From NCBI RefSeq assembly GCF_000719475.1, contig NZ_JOGO01000009.1:1-64000 (forward strand): a DNA stretch of 64,000 nt. Reading direction: 5' to 3'. This stretch comes from Streptomyces sp. NRRL F-5630 (GTDB taxonomy: Bacteria; Actinomycetota; Actinomycetes; Streptomycetales; Streptomycetaceae). Under the pieces are notes generated by a model. It searched no databases. It worked only from the letters and a program-made list of their open reading frames with translations, and was not told where the DNA came from. This document shows positions 42,163-50,671 of this stretch, one piece after another (positions within the stretch are counted from its first letter, which is position 1; every line of letters begins with the position of its first letter). Position numbers and translations under genes: made by a program.

Positions 42163-44667
42163 GTGACAGGTGCGTCCACCCGACCCGAGCCCCAGGTCAC
42201 CCCCGAACAGCAAGCCGCCCACGAGGCCGCCGTCGAGACCGCCCTCGCGCGGCTCGACCTCGACACGAAGACCCGGCTGCTCGCCGGGCAGGACTTCTGG
42301 TCGCTGCCCGCGATCCCGGAGATCGGCCTCGACTCGCTCGTCGTCTCGGACGGCCCCATCGGCGTACGCGGTGTGCGCTCCACCAGCGAGGACCCCTCGC
42401 TCGCGCTCCCGTCCCCGACCGCTCTCGGCGCCACCTGGGCGCCCGAGATCGCCGTCCGCGCCGGACAGGTGCTCGCCCAGGAGGCCCGCCGCAAGGGCGT
42501 CCACGTGCTGCTCGCGCCCACGGTCAACCTGCACCGCTCGCCGCTCGGCGGGCGCCACTTCGAGGCGTACAGCGAGGACCCGTACCTCACCGGGGCGATC
42601 GGCACCGGCTACGTGCGCGGCGTGCAGTCCGGCGGCGTCGGTACGACCGTCAAGCACTTCGTCGGCAACGACGCGGAGACCGACCGCTTCACCGTGGACA
42701 ACCGCATCGCCCCGCGCCCGCTGCGCGAGCTGTACCTGGCCCCCTTCGACGCCATCGTCGCGAACGCCCACCCCTGGGGCATCATGACCGCCTACAACAG
42801 GGTCAACGGCACGACGATGACCGAGCACCGGTACCTCGTCAACGAGGTCCTGCGCGGCGAATGGGGCTTCGACGGCGTCAACGTCTCCGACTGGACCGCC
42901 GCGCGCGACACCGTCGCCGACGCCCACGGCGGCCTCGACCTCGCGATGCCCGGCCCGAAGACCGTCTACGGCGAGAACCTGGCCGCCGCCGTGCGCGCGG
43001 GCGACGTCGAGGAGAGCGTCGTGGACGCCGCGGTACGCCGTGTCCTACTCCTCGCCGCCCGCACCGGGGCCCTGAAGACGACCGAGCCCGTCGTCCCCGC
43101 CGCCGCGCTCCCCGCCGAGATCGACGGCGAGGCGTTCGCGCGCGAACTCGCGGCGCGCTCCTTCGTCCTGGTCCGCAACGAGGACGCCGCCCTCCCGCTC
43201 GCCCCCGGCACCCGCGTCGCCCTCAGCGGCGCCGCGGCCCGCGAGGCGCGCGTCCTCGGCGGCGGCTCGGCGACCGTCTTCCCCGCGCACGTCGTCTCGC
43301 CGCTCGACGGCCTGCGCGCCGCGCTCCCCGAGGGCGCCCTCTCGTACGAGGTCGGTGCCGACCCGAACAACGAACTCGACGTGGCGGGCCAGGGTTTCGC
43401 CCTGCGCGCCGTGTGCCGCGACGAGGCGGGCGAGGTCCTCGCGAACGTCCCGCTCGCGAGCGGCCACATCCAGTGGATGGGCAGCGACCTGCCCGACGGC
43501 GTCACGTACGACACCCTGCACTCCATTGAGGTCACCGGGACCTTCACGCCGCGCGAGAGCGGCGAGCACGTCTTCGGCACGCGCGGCATCGGCGGCTTCA
43601 AGGTCGCCGTCGCGGGCCGCGAGCTGTTCGACGGCCTTGTCGAGATGAGCGCGGCGAGCGACCCCTTCGAGGCGTTCTTCGGCCAGCCCACCGAGCGCGG
43701 GCGCCTGGAACTGACCGCGGGCGAGCCCGTCGAACTGAGCGTCTTCCACACCGTCGCCAAGCCCGAGGGCCTGCCCATCCAGGCGGTCGGCTTCACCGTC
43801 CTGCACCAGAACCCCGTGCACGACCCCGACGAGCTGATCGCCCGCGCCGCCGAGGCCGCGCGGGCCGCCGACACCGCCGTCGTGGTCGTCGCGACGACCG
43901 AGCGCGTCGAGTCCGAGGGCTTCGACCGCGCCGACCTCCGGCTGCCGGGCCGTCAGGACGACCTCGTCCGCGCGGTCGCCGCCGCCAACCCCCGTACGGT
44001 CGTCGTCGTCAACGCGGGCTCGCCCGTCGAGATGCCCTGGCGCGACGACGTCGCCGCCGTGCTCCTGAGCTGGTTCCCCGGCCAGGAGGGCGGCGCCGCG
44101 CTCGCCGACGTCCTCACCGGCGCCGCCGAGCCCGGCGGGCGCCTGCCCACCACGTGGCCGGCCGTCCTGGAGGACGCCCCCGTCGTCAACACGACGCCGA
44201 CGGACGGGAAGCTGGAGTACACCGAGGGCGTCCTCATCGGCTACCGCGCCTGGGAGCGGGCGGACCGCACCCCCGCCTACCCCTTCGGGCACGGCCTCGG
44301 CTACACCGACTGGACGTACGAGTCCGTCACCGTCGAGCCCGCCCCCGAGGACGGACTCACCGTCACCGTGCGGGTCCGCAACAGCGGCAGCCGGACGGGC
44401 CGGGAGACCGTGCAGGTGTACCTCGCCCCCACCGAGCCCGGCACGAGCCCCGCCACCGAGCGTCCGGCGCGCTGGCTCGCGGGCTTCGCGCAGGTCGAGG
44501 CGGCCCCCGGCGAGAGCGCCGAGGCCGTCGTGCGGGTCGCGCGCCGCGCCTTCGAGATCTGGGACGAGGCGCGTGGCGCGTGGCACCTCGTACCGGGGGA
44601 CTACGGCGTCGAGGCCGGGCGCTCCGTGCGGGACCTGCGGGTCGCCGCGGCAGTACGGAAGGGCTGA
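42163..44667 (+). CDS. Glycoside hydrolase family 3 beta-glucosidase with PA14 insert
   Basis: An 834-residue cytoplasmic GH3 enzyme. The (beta/alpha)8 domain has DSLVVSDGPIGVRGV, KHFVGNDAETDR and nucleophile Asp243 in NVSDWTAARD. The alpha/beta sandwich domain is split by a PA14-like module (about residues 400-540, GTFTPRESGEHVFGTRGIGG). The C-terminal fibronectin-III-like domain has VTVRVRNSGSRTGRETVQVY. It lacks a signal peptide, so it would act on imported beta-glucosides. GTG at 42163 is preceded by GAGGAG. It is divergent from a TetR regulator. Confidence 0.94.
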   Translation: MTGASTRPEPQVTPEQQAAHEAAVETALARLDLDTKTRLLAGQDFWSLPAIPEIGLDSLVVSDGPIGVRGVRSTSEDPSLALPSPTALGATWAPEIAVRAGQVLAQEARRKGVHVLLAPTVNLHRSPLGGRHFEAYSEDPYLTGAIGTGYVRGVQSGGVGTTVKHFVGNDAETDRFTVDNRIAPRPLRELYLAPFDAIVANAHPWGIMTAYNRVNGTTMTEHRYLVNEVLRGEWGFDGVNVSDWTAARDTVADAHGGLDLAMPGPKTVYGENLAAAVRAGDVEESVVDAAVRRVLLLAARTGALKTTEPVVPAAALPAEIDGEAFARELAARSFVLVRNEDAALPLAPGTRVALSGAAAREARVLGGGSATVFPAHVVSPLDGLRAALPEGALSYEVGADPNNELDVAGQGFALRAVCRDEAGEVLANVPLASGHIQWMGSDLPDGVTYDTLHSIEVTGTFTPRESGEHVFGTRGIGGFKVAVAGRELFDGLVEMSAASDPFEAFFGQPTERGRLELTAGEPVELSVFHTVAKPEGLPIQAVGFTVLHQNPVHDPDELIARAAEAARAADTAVVVVATTERVESEGFDRADLRLPGRQDDLVRAVAAANPRTVVVVNAGSPVEMPWRDDVAAVLLSWFPGQEGGAALADVLTGAAEPGGRLPTTWPAVLEDAPVVNTTPTDGKLEYTEGVLIGYRAWERADRTPAYPFGHGLGYTDWTYESVTVEPAPEDGLTVTVRVRNSGSRTGRETVQVYLAPTEPGTSPATERPARWLAGFAQVEAAPGESAEAVVRVARRAFEIWDEARGAWHLVPGDYGVEAGRSVRDLRVAAAVRKG

Positions 44668-44689
44668 CGCCCGGCGCCGCACACGGACC

Positions 44690-44729
44690 GGCCGCCCCCG
44701 GGAGTGCCTGACCGCTCCCGGGGGCGGCC
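44690..44729. terminator. Terminator after the GH3 gene
   Basis: GGCCGCCCCCGGGAG and CTCCCGGGGGCGGCC form a perfect 15-bp stem with a 10-nt loop, between convergent genes. Confidence 0.85.
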
Positions 44730-44770
44730 CCCTGCTCCCGCGCCCGTCCCGGGGCTGTCCCCGGGCGGGC

Positions 44771-45757
44771 TCAGCCGGAGGCCGTGATCCGCTCGTAGGC
44801 GATCCGCGCCAGCGTCGCCTGACCCGCGCGGCTCGGGTGGAACCAGTCCCAGCGGCTCAGCTGGCCCGCCGTGAAACGGGTCGCGTTCGCCGCGCCGCCG
44901 TCGTCCCTGCACAGCTTGTCCTTCGCGCAGATCTCCTGGACGGCCTTGTTGTACTCGTTCACGCGCTGCTCGACCTTGTCCCTGCGCTCCGTCGCCGCCT
45001 TGTCGAGCGCGTCCGGGTCGCTCAGCATCGACGGGCAGATGCCGAGCTTCCACACCTCCTTGCCGAGGTCGCTCGTGCGCCCCAGCTCCCACAGCCGCTT
45101 GAGGTCCGGGATGCTGGAGAAGTACACGCGCGCGTCCGGCGCCCGCTCATGCAGCGTGTCGAGCGCCTTCTCGATGTCCGCGCGGTACTCGGCCACGGGC
45201 GTCATCGCGTCCACGGTGGAGCGGCACGCGTCGTTCGCGCCGATGAGGACCGTCACCAGGGCGGGACGGTGCTTCGCCGCGGCCTTCATCTGCTCGGGCA
45301 GCGCCTCCACCCGGGCGCCCGACTTCGCGAGGTTCCACGCGTGGTCCTCGACGTCCTTGCCGCCGAGCAGCCGCCACGCCAGCGAGTCCACGTCCTTCTC
45401 GGTTCCCGTGGACCACGACACGGCGGGGCAGTCGGCGAGCACGGAGCAGGCGTCGAAGCCGCGCGTGATCGAGTCGCCCACGGCCGCCACGGATGAGGGA
45501 TGCCGGTCCCAGCCGGTCGCGGGCGGTGTGCTCATCACCTCGCCGGGCGGGCCCGGCCGGCCCGAGGAACCCGAGCAGGCGGGCAGCAGGGCGAGCAGGG
45601 CGGCCGTACCGGCGCCCGCGAGGACACGGCCGGTGCGGCGGCCGGTACGGGGGAGCGCGGCACGCGGACGGGGGAGCGGCGCACCCGTGCGGGGGAGCGC
45701 GCGGTGTGCGCGGGGGAGCGCGCGCAGGACTCGTACCGCCGTGGCCACCTTCCGCAT
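44771..45757 (-). CDS. SGNH/GDSL hydrolase, predicted lipoprotein
   Basis: A 328-residue secreted esterase-like protein. A long Arg/Pro-rich N-terminus made of ALPR-type repeats leads to a hydrophobic helix and lipobox LLALLPACSGS, so it should be lipid-anchored on the outer face of the membrane. Block I is AAVGDSITRGFD, the oxyanion Asn is in VLIGANDACRSTV, and the catalytic Asp/His are in WDWFHPSRAGQ. ATG at 45757 has AAGGAAGGAG at 8 bp. The N-terminal repeat makes the signal region unusually long; a start further in would give a more ordinary signal peptide but has no obvious ribosome site. Confidence 0.85.
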   Translation of the reverse strand: MRKVATAVRVLRALPRAHRALPRTGAPLPRPRAALPRTGRRTGRVLAGAGTAALLALLPACSGSSGRPGPPGEVMSTPPATGWDRHPSSVAAVGDSITRGFDACSVLADCPAVSWSTGTEKDVDSLAWRLLGGKDVEDHAWNLAKSGARVEALPEQMKAAAKHRPALVTVLIGANDACRSTVDAMTPVAEYRADIEKALDTLHERAPDARVYFSSIPDLKRLWELGRTSDLGKEVWKLGICPSMLSDPDALDKAATERRDKVEQRVNEYNKAVQEICAKDKLCRDDGGAANATRFTAGQLSRWDWFHPSRAGQATLARIAYERITASG

Positions 45758-46087
45758 ACGCGGGCTCCTTCCTTCGGCACGCCGGACCCGGGGGCGTGCG
45801 CCCCGGCGCCTCGCCGGGCGCCCTGGCGGGTGAAAGCCAGGTGCTCGTAGTGCTGAGGTCGACGGTACGTCACACCAGGGGCGTTCCCGCAGGGTAGTTT
45901 TGCCCGAGGCGGCGCATGTCACGCCCCGGCGGGTTCCGGCGGGGCCGGCACGGCGACCGCCCCGGCCCGGTGACGGCCCGCTGTTCCCGGTCGGCTACAT
46001 TGCATCACGTCACTTCTGTCCCATTTGGGAAGAATGCTCGGCACGGGCGCGAGGGGTCTGGCACCTCGTCCCCCACAGGAGGTACCG
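45758..46087. other. Divergent intergenic region upstream of DUF3145
   Basis: About 330 bp. It holds the promoters of the SGNH lipoprotein gene and DUF3145. TTGCATCACGTCACTTC near 45998-46014 is the least GC-rich part. No gene supported. Confidence 0.4.
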
Positions 46088-46585
46088 GTGACGACGACAC
46101 GTGGAGTCCTGTACGTGCACTCCGCACCGCGCGCGCTGTGCCCGCACGTCGAATGGGCCGTGGCGAACGTGCTCGGCGTGCGGGTCAGCCTCGACTGGAT
46201 CAGACAGCCCGCCGCGCCGGGCACCTGGCGCGCCGAGTTCTCCTGGCAGGCCGAGACCGGCACCGCCTCCAAGCTCGCCTCAGCGCTGCGGGGCTGGCAG
46301 CTTCTGCGCTTCGAGGTGACGTCCGAGCCGACGCCGGGCGTCGAGGGCGAGCGGTACAGCGCGACGCCGGACCTGGGGATCTTCCACGCGGTCACCGGCG
46401 TGCACGGGGACATCCTCATCCCGGAGGACCGGCTGCGGGCCGCCGTGGCGCGGGCGGGGGCCGGTGAGAGCGTGCTCGCGGACGAGGTCCACAAGCTGCT
46501 CGGGAAGCCGTGGGACGACGAGCTGGAGCCGTTCCGCTACGCGGGGGAGGGAGCGCCGGTGCGGTGGCTCCACCAGGTGGTGTGA
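46088..46585 (+). CDS. DUF3145 family protein
   Basis: A 165-residue cytoplasmic protein, a single DUF3145 domain (GVLYVHSAPRALCPHVEWAV, SLDWIRQPAAPGTWRAEFSW, DELEPFRYAGEGAPVRWLHQ). It is conserved in actinobacteria next to the fab genes; its function is unknown. GTG at 46088 has ACAGGAGG at about 6 bp. It is convergent with fabF, with a shared terminator between. Confidence 0.9.
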   Translation: MTTTRGVLYVHSAPRALCPHVEWAVANVLGVRVSLDWIRQPAAPGTWRAEFSWQAETGTASKLASALRGWQLLRFEVTSEPTPGVEGERYSATPDLGIFHAVTGVHGDILIPEDRLRAAVARAGAGESVLADEVHKLLGKPWDDELEPFRYAGEGAPVRWLHQVV

Positions 46586-46702
46586 GCCGGGGCCGGGGGC
46601 TTCGCGGGGCTTCGCGGGGCTCCGCCCCACGTCCCGCTCCTCAAACGCCGCAGGGGCCTGGTCCTTGGCGGGGCTTGACCTTTCGGCGGGTCCCGGACAG
46701 AC

Positions 46703-46740
46703 GTCTGGGGGCCGGCACCGCAAGGTGCCGGCCCCCAGAC
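46703..46740. terminator. Bidirectional terminator between DUF3145 and fabF
   Basis: GTCTGGGGGCCGGCACC and GGTGCCGGCCCCCAGAC form a perfect 17-bp stem with a GCAA tetraloop, 6 bp past the fabF stop. Confidence 0.92.
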
Positions 46741-46746
46741 GGTGAC

Positions 46747-48012
46747 TCACACGCTGCGGAACGCCAGGACCACGTTGTGGCCGCCGAAGCCGAAGGAGTC
46801 GTTGAGCGCCACGATGGGGCCCTCCGCCGGAAGCGCGCGGGACTCGTCGCGGATGATGTCCGCGCTGATCTCCGGGTCCAGCTCGGCGATGTTGATCGTC
46901 GGGGGGGCCGTCCGGTTCTTCACGGAGAGGATCGTCGCGACGGACTCGATGCCGCCCGCGCCCCCGAGGAGGTGCCCGGTCATCGACTTGGTCGAGGAGA
47001 TCGCGATGTGCTCCAGCTCGGGCCCGAAGACCTTCGAGAGGGCCTTGATCTCACCGGCGTCGCCCAGCGGCGTCGAGGTCGCGTGCGCGTTGGCGTACAC
47101 GATCTCGGCCGGGTCGAGCCCGGTCGAGGAGAGCAGGTTCTCCAGGGCGCGGGCGATGCCCTCGCCGGAGGGCTCGGGGGCAGTGATGTGGTGGCTGTCG
47201 GCCGAGATGCCCTGGCCCAGCGCCTCGGCGTAGACCGTGGCACCGCGCTTCGCGGCGTGCTCGGCGGACTCCAGGACCACGACACCGGCGCCCTCGCCGA
47301 GCACGAAGCCGTCACGGGCCGTGTCGAAGGGACGTGAGGCGCCCTCGGGGTCCTCGTTGTTCTTGGACATCGCCATCATGTTGGCGAAGGCGGCGATGGG
47401 CAGCGGGTGGATCGCCGCCTCCGTGCCGCCCGCGACGACGATGTCGGCGCGGCCCGTACGGATCATCTCGATCCCGTAGCCGATCGCCTCGGCGCCCGAG
47501 GCACAGGCCGAGACGGGGGTGTGCACCCCGGCGCGGGCGTTGACGGCGAGCCCCACGTTGGCGGCGGGCCCGTTGGGCATGAGCATCGGCACGGTGTGCG
47601 GGGAGACGCGGCGTACGCCCTTCTCCTTCAGCACGTCGTACTGGTCCAGAAGGGTCGTCACGCCGCCGATGCCGGAAGCGATCACGGCGCCGAGGCGGTC
47701 CGGGTCGACGGAGGCGTCCTCACCGGCCTTGGCGGTGAAACCGGCGTCCTTCCATGCCTCTTCGGCCGCGATGAGCGCGAACTGGGCCGAGCGGTCCAGT
47801 TTCCGCGCCTGCGGACGGGGCAGGATCTCGCCGGGCTCGACGAGGACACGTGCGGCGATCCTGACCGGCAGCTGCTCGGCCCACTCCTCGGTGAGGGCGC
47901 GGACACCGGAACGGCCGGCGAGCAGGCCGTCCCAGGTCGACTTCGCGTCGCCACCCAGCGGTGTGGTTGCGCCGATACCGGTGACGACCACGGTGCGATT
48001 GGTCGGGCTCAC
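46747..48012 (-). CDS. fabF: Beta-ketoacyl-ACP synthase II
   Basis: A 421-residue condensing enzyme that extends acyl-ACP with malonyl-ACP in type II fatty-acid synthesis. Catalytic Cys170 is in VSACASGAEA, His310 in ANAHATSTPLGD and His412 in FGFGGHNVV, with Lys342 in SSTKSMTGHLLGG. Last gene of fabD-fabH-acpP-fabF, the essential Streptomyces cluster. GTG at 48012. It starts 174 bp after acpP, longer than other gaps in the cluster, but no terminator is evident. Confidence 0.96.
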   Translation of the reverse strand: MSPTNRTVVVTGIGATTPLGGDAKSTWDGLLAGRSGVRALTEEWAEQLPVRIAARVLVEPGEILPRPQARKLDRSAQFALIAAEEAWKDAGFTAKAGEDASVDPDRLGAVIASGIGGVTTLLDQYDVLKEKGVRRVSPHTVPMLMPNGPAANVGLAVNARAGVHTPVSACASGAEAIGYGIEMIRTGRADIVVAGGTEAAIHPLPIAAFANMMAMSKNNEDPEGASRPFDTARDGFVLGEGAGVVVLESAEHAAKRGATVYAEALGQGISADSHHITAPEPSGEGIARALENLLSSTGLDPAEIVYANAHATSTPLGDAGEIKALSKVFGPELEHIAISSTKSMTGHLLGGAGGIESVATILSVKNRTAPPTINIAELDPEISADIIRDESRALPAEGPIVALNDSFGFGGHNVVLAFRSV

Positions 48013-48186
48013 AGGAATTCCTTCTCCACGGATACGAGGGATTGCGGCGCCACCGCCGGGCGGCGGCAGTCACACAGGGTGGGCCATCACGGCACGAGGG
48101 TGCGTGGCGCGATGCCCCGGGCACCGAACGACCGGGCCCGGTCCCGGCCCGCGCCCGAGGACGCGGACCGGGACCGGAGCACGAGA

Positions 48187-48435
48187 TCAGCTCTGGTGCT
48201 TGAGGATGTAATCGGCGGCGTCGCCGACGGTCTTGAGGTTCTTGACGTCGTCGTCGGGGATCTTGACGTCGAAGCGCTCCTCGGCGGCGACGACGACCTC
48301 GACCATGGACAGCGAGTCGACATCCAGGTCATCGGTGAAGGACTTGTCCAGCTGGACGTCCTCGACCGGGATACCGGCGATCTCGTTCACGATCTCGGCG
48401 AGACCGGCGACGATCTCTTCCTGAGTGGCGGCCAT
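48187..48435 (-). CDS. acpP: Acyl carrier protein
   Basis: An 82-residue acidic ACP. Ser41 in DLDVDSLSMVE carries phosphopantetheine and shuttles acyl chains between FabD, FabH and FabF. ATG at 48435. Full length and intact. It lies between fabH and fabF as in other Streptomyces. Confidence 0.97.
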   Translation of the reverse strand: MAATQEEIVAGLAEIVNEIAGIPVEDVQLDKSFTDDLDVDSLSMVEVVVAAEERFDVKIPDDDVKNLKTVGDAADYILKHQS

Positions 48436-48567
48436 GTCGGCGCTCCATTCGTTGAGGGGAATTGTTACGGGGATTCCAGCGGTGGCGCCCCTCCGGCCGG
48501 CCCGTGTCGCGCTCCGTCGCCCGGGTTGAGCAGCGGGAACACGCGCGGACGCGGCCGGATGGTGCGC

Positions 48568-49569
48568 CTAGGGGAGGGTAACGACCGTCGCGGCGAACAC
48601 GAGACCCGCCCCGAAGCCGATGAGAAGCGCGGTGTCGCCGCTCTTCGCCTGGCCGGTCGCCAGCATCCGCTCCATGGCGAGCGGGATGGAGGCGGCCGAG
48701 GTGTTGCCGGTGGTCGCGACATCGCGTGCGACCTGGACGTGCTCCGGCAGCTTCAGGGTCTTCACCATCGAGTCGATGATCCGCATATTGGCCTGGTGCG
48801 GGATGAAGACGTCCAGGTCCTCCGGGGTGATCCCGGCGGCGTCCAGCGCCTGCTGGGCGACCTTCGCCATCTCGAAGACGGCCCAGCGGAAGACCGCCTG
48901 GCCCTCCTGGGTGATGGCCGGGAAGCGTGCGACCTCGCCGGAGCGGTAGTCCGTCCACGGCACGGTCTGCTTGATGACCTCGGCCTTGTCGCCCTCGGAG
49001 CCCCAGATGGTCGGGCCTATCGCGACCTCCTGCGAGGGCCCCACGACGACCGCGCCGGCACCGTCGCCGAAGAGGAAGGCCGTCGCACGGTCCTCCAGGT
49101 CGGTGAGGTCGGAGAGCCGCTCCACGCCGAGGACGAGCACGTACTCGGCGCTGCCCTCGACGACCATGCCCTTGGCCAGCGTGAGCGCGTAGCCGAAGCC
49201 GGCGCAGCCCGCCGAGATGTCGAAGGCGGCGGGCTTGCCGCAGCCGAGCTTGTCGGCGATCTCCGTGGCGACGGCCGGGGTCTGCTTGAAGTGCGAGACG
49301 GTCGAGACGACGACCGCGCCGACCTGCTCGGGCGTGATACCGGCGTCGGCGAGGGCCTTGCCGCCCGCCTCCACCGACATCGCGGTCACGGTCTCGTCGG
49401 GGCCCGCCCAGTGCCGGCTCTCGATGCCCGAGCGCGAACGGATCCACTCGTCCGAGGAGTCGATCGTCTCCAGGATGACGTCATTGGGGACGACGCGGTG
49501 GGGCCGGTAGCCGCCGACGCCCAGGATGCGCGCGTAGGGGGCACCCTTGGCGGGCTTTATCTTCGACAT
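48568..49569 (-). CDS. fabH: Beta-ketoacyl-ACP synthase III
   Basis: A 333-residue KAS III that starts fatty acids by joining acyl-CoA (including branched starters in Streptomyces) with malonyl-ACP. The triad is Cys122 (SAGCAGFGYAL), His258 (FIPHQANMRI) and Asn289 (TTGNTSAASIP). ATG at 49569 with GAGGAG 9 bp upstream; the longer open frame upstream is not coding. It is 62 bp after fabD. Confidence 0.96.
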   Translation of the reverse strand: MSKIKPAKGAPYARILGVGGYRPHRVVPNDVILETIDSSDEWIRSRSGIESRHWAGPDETVTAMSVEAGGKALADAGITPEQVGAVVVSTVSHFKQTPAVATEIADKLGCGKPAAFDISAGCAGFGYALTLAKGMVVEGSAEYVLVLGVERLSDLTDLEDRATAFLFGDGAGAVVVGPSQEVAIGPTIWGSEGDKAEVIKQTVPWTDYRSGEVARFPAITQEGQAVFRWAVFEMAKVAQQALDAAGITPEDLDVFIPHQANMRIIDSMVKTLKLPEHVQVARDVATTGNTSAASIPLAMERMLATGQAKSGDTALLIGFGAGLVFAATVVTLP

Positions 49570-49631
49570 CTGACGGGGCTCCTCGTCGTCCGGGCGGTTC
49601 GGGGCGGGCGGTTCGGGTTCGGGCTTCGGGC

Positions 49632-50588
49632 TCAGGCGGAGTGCTCCGCGAGGAGCGCGCGCGCCGCTTCGAGGTCCTCGGGGGACTTCAGCGCGAGCGT
49701 CGCGACACCCGGCAGGGCACGCTTGGCGAGACCGGTGAGGGTGCCGCCGGGGCAGACCTCGATCAGGGCGCTCGCGCCCCGCTCCTTGAACGTCTCCGTG
49801 CACAGGTCCCAGCGGACCGGGTTGGCGACCTGGCCCACGAGCCGGTCGAGCACCTCGCCGCCGGTCGCCAGGACGGCGCCGTCCTTGTTCGACACGTACG
49901 CGAGCGCCGGGTCCGCCGGGCTCAGCCCGGCCGCCGCCTTCGCCAGCGTGTCGACCGCGGGGGCCATGTGCGAGGTGTGGAAGGCGCCGGCGACCTTGAG
50001 CGGGACGACACGGCGCACCCCCTCGGGCTTGTCCTCGGCGAGCGCCGCGAGCTGCGCGGCCGTCCCCGCGGCGACGACCTGGCCGCCGCCGTTGACGTTC
50101 GCCGCGGTCAGGCCCAGCTTCTCCAGGTGCGGCGCGACCGTGGCGAGGTCCCCGCCGAGGAGGGCCGCCATGCCGGTCTCGGTGACGGCGGCGGCCTCGG
50201 CCATCGCGAGCCCCCGGGTCCGTACGAGCGCGAGCGCGGCCTCGGCGTCGAGCACCCCCGCGAAGGTGGCGGCCGTCAGCTCACCGACACTGTGCCCGGC
50301 GACCGCGCCGGGGCGCAGCGTGCCGAGCACGGGGGCTCCCGGCTCCTCCAGTGTGCCGGAGAGCGCGGCGGCCGAGAGCAGCCCGGCGGCCACGAGCAGC
50401 GGCTGGGCGACGGCGGTGTCCCGGATCGCGTCGGCGTCGGCCCGCGTCCCGTAGTGGACGAGGTCGAGTCCGACCGTCTCGGACCAGCCCGCGAGCCGCT
50501 CGGCCGCGCCGGGCAGTTCGAGCCAAGGGGTCAGGAAGCCGGGCGTCTGGGCGCCCTGGCCGGGAGCGACAAGTACAAGCACGCTCAC
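49632..50588 (-). CDS. fabD: Malonyl-CoA:ACP transacylase
   Basis: A 318-residue transacylase that loads malonate on ACP. Nucleophile Ser100 is in AVAGHSVGEL, with GQGAQTPGF at the N-terminus and His204 in AGAFHTSHM. GTG at 50588. First gene of the fab operon; an inverted repeat 51-69 bp upstream is a likely activator site. Confidence 0.96.
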   Translation of the reverse strand: MSVLVLVAPGQGAQTPGFLTPWLELPGAAERLAGWSETVGLDLVHYGTRADADAIRDTAVAQPLLVAAGLLSAAALSGTLEEPGAPVLGTLRPGAVAGHSVGELTAATFAGVLDAEAALALVRTRGLAMAEAAAVTETGMAALLGGDLATVAPHLEKLGLTAANVNGGGQVVAAGTAAQLAALAEDKPEGVRRVVPLKVAGAFHTSHMAPAVDTLAKAAAGLSPADPALAYVSNKDGAVLATGGEVLDRLVGQVANPVRWDLCTETFKERGASALIEVCPGGTLTGLAKRALPGVATLALKSPEDLEAARALLAEHSA

Positions 50589-50638
50589 ACTCTCTCTTGT
50601 GAAGGGGCCGGTCCACCGGTGGGGACAGGGACGAATAA

Positions 50639-50657
50639 CCGACAGGGTAATTGTCGG
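50639..50657. promoter_or_regulatory. Inverted repeat upstream of fabD, candidate FasR site
   Basis: CCGACA, GGGTAAT, TGTCGG: a perfect 6+7+6 repeat in the 83-bp gap between fasR and fabD. FasR is known to bind the fabD promoter in S. coelicolor; that this repeat is the site is inferred. Confidence 0.55.
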
Positions 50658-50671
50658 GAGCGTACAAAAGC

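Noticed and set aside
45661..45725. Possible CRISPR-like repeats
   Set aside because: Units are about 9 bp inside a coding frame and spacers are not unique; a simple tandem repeat explains it.
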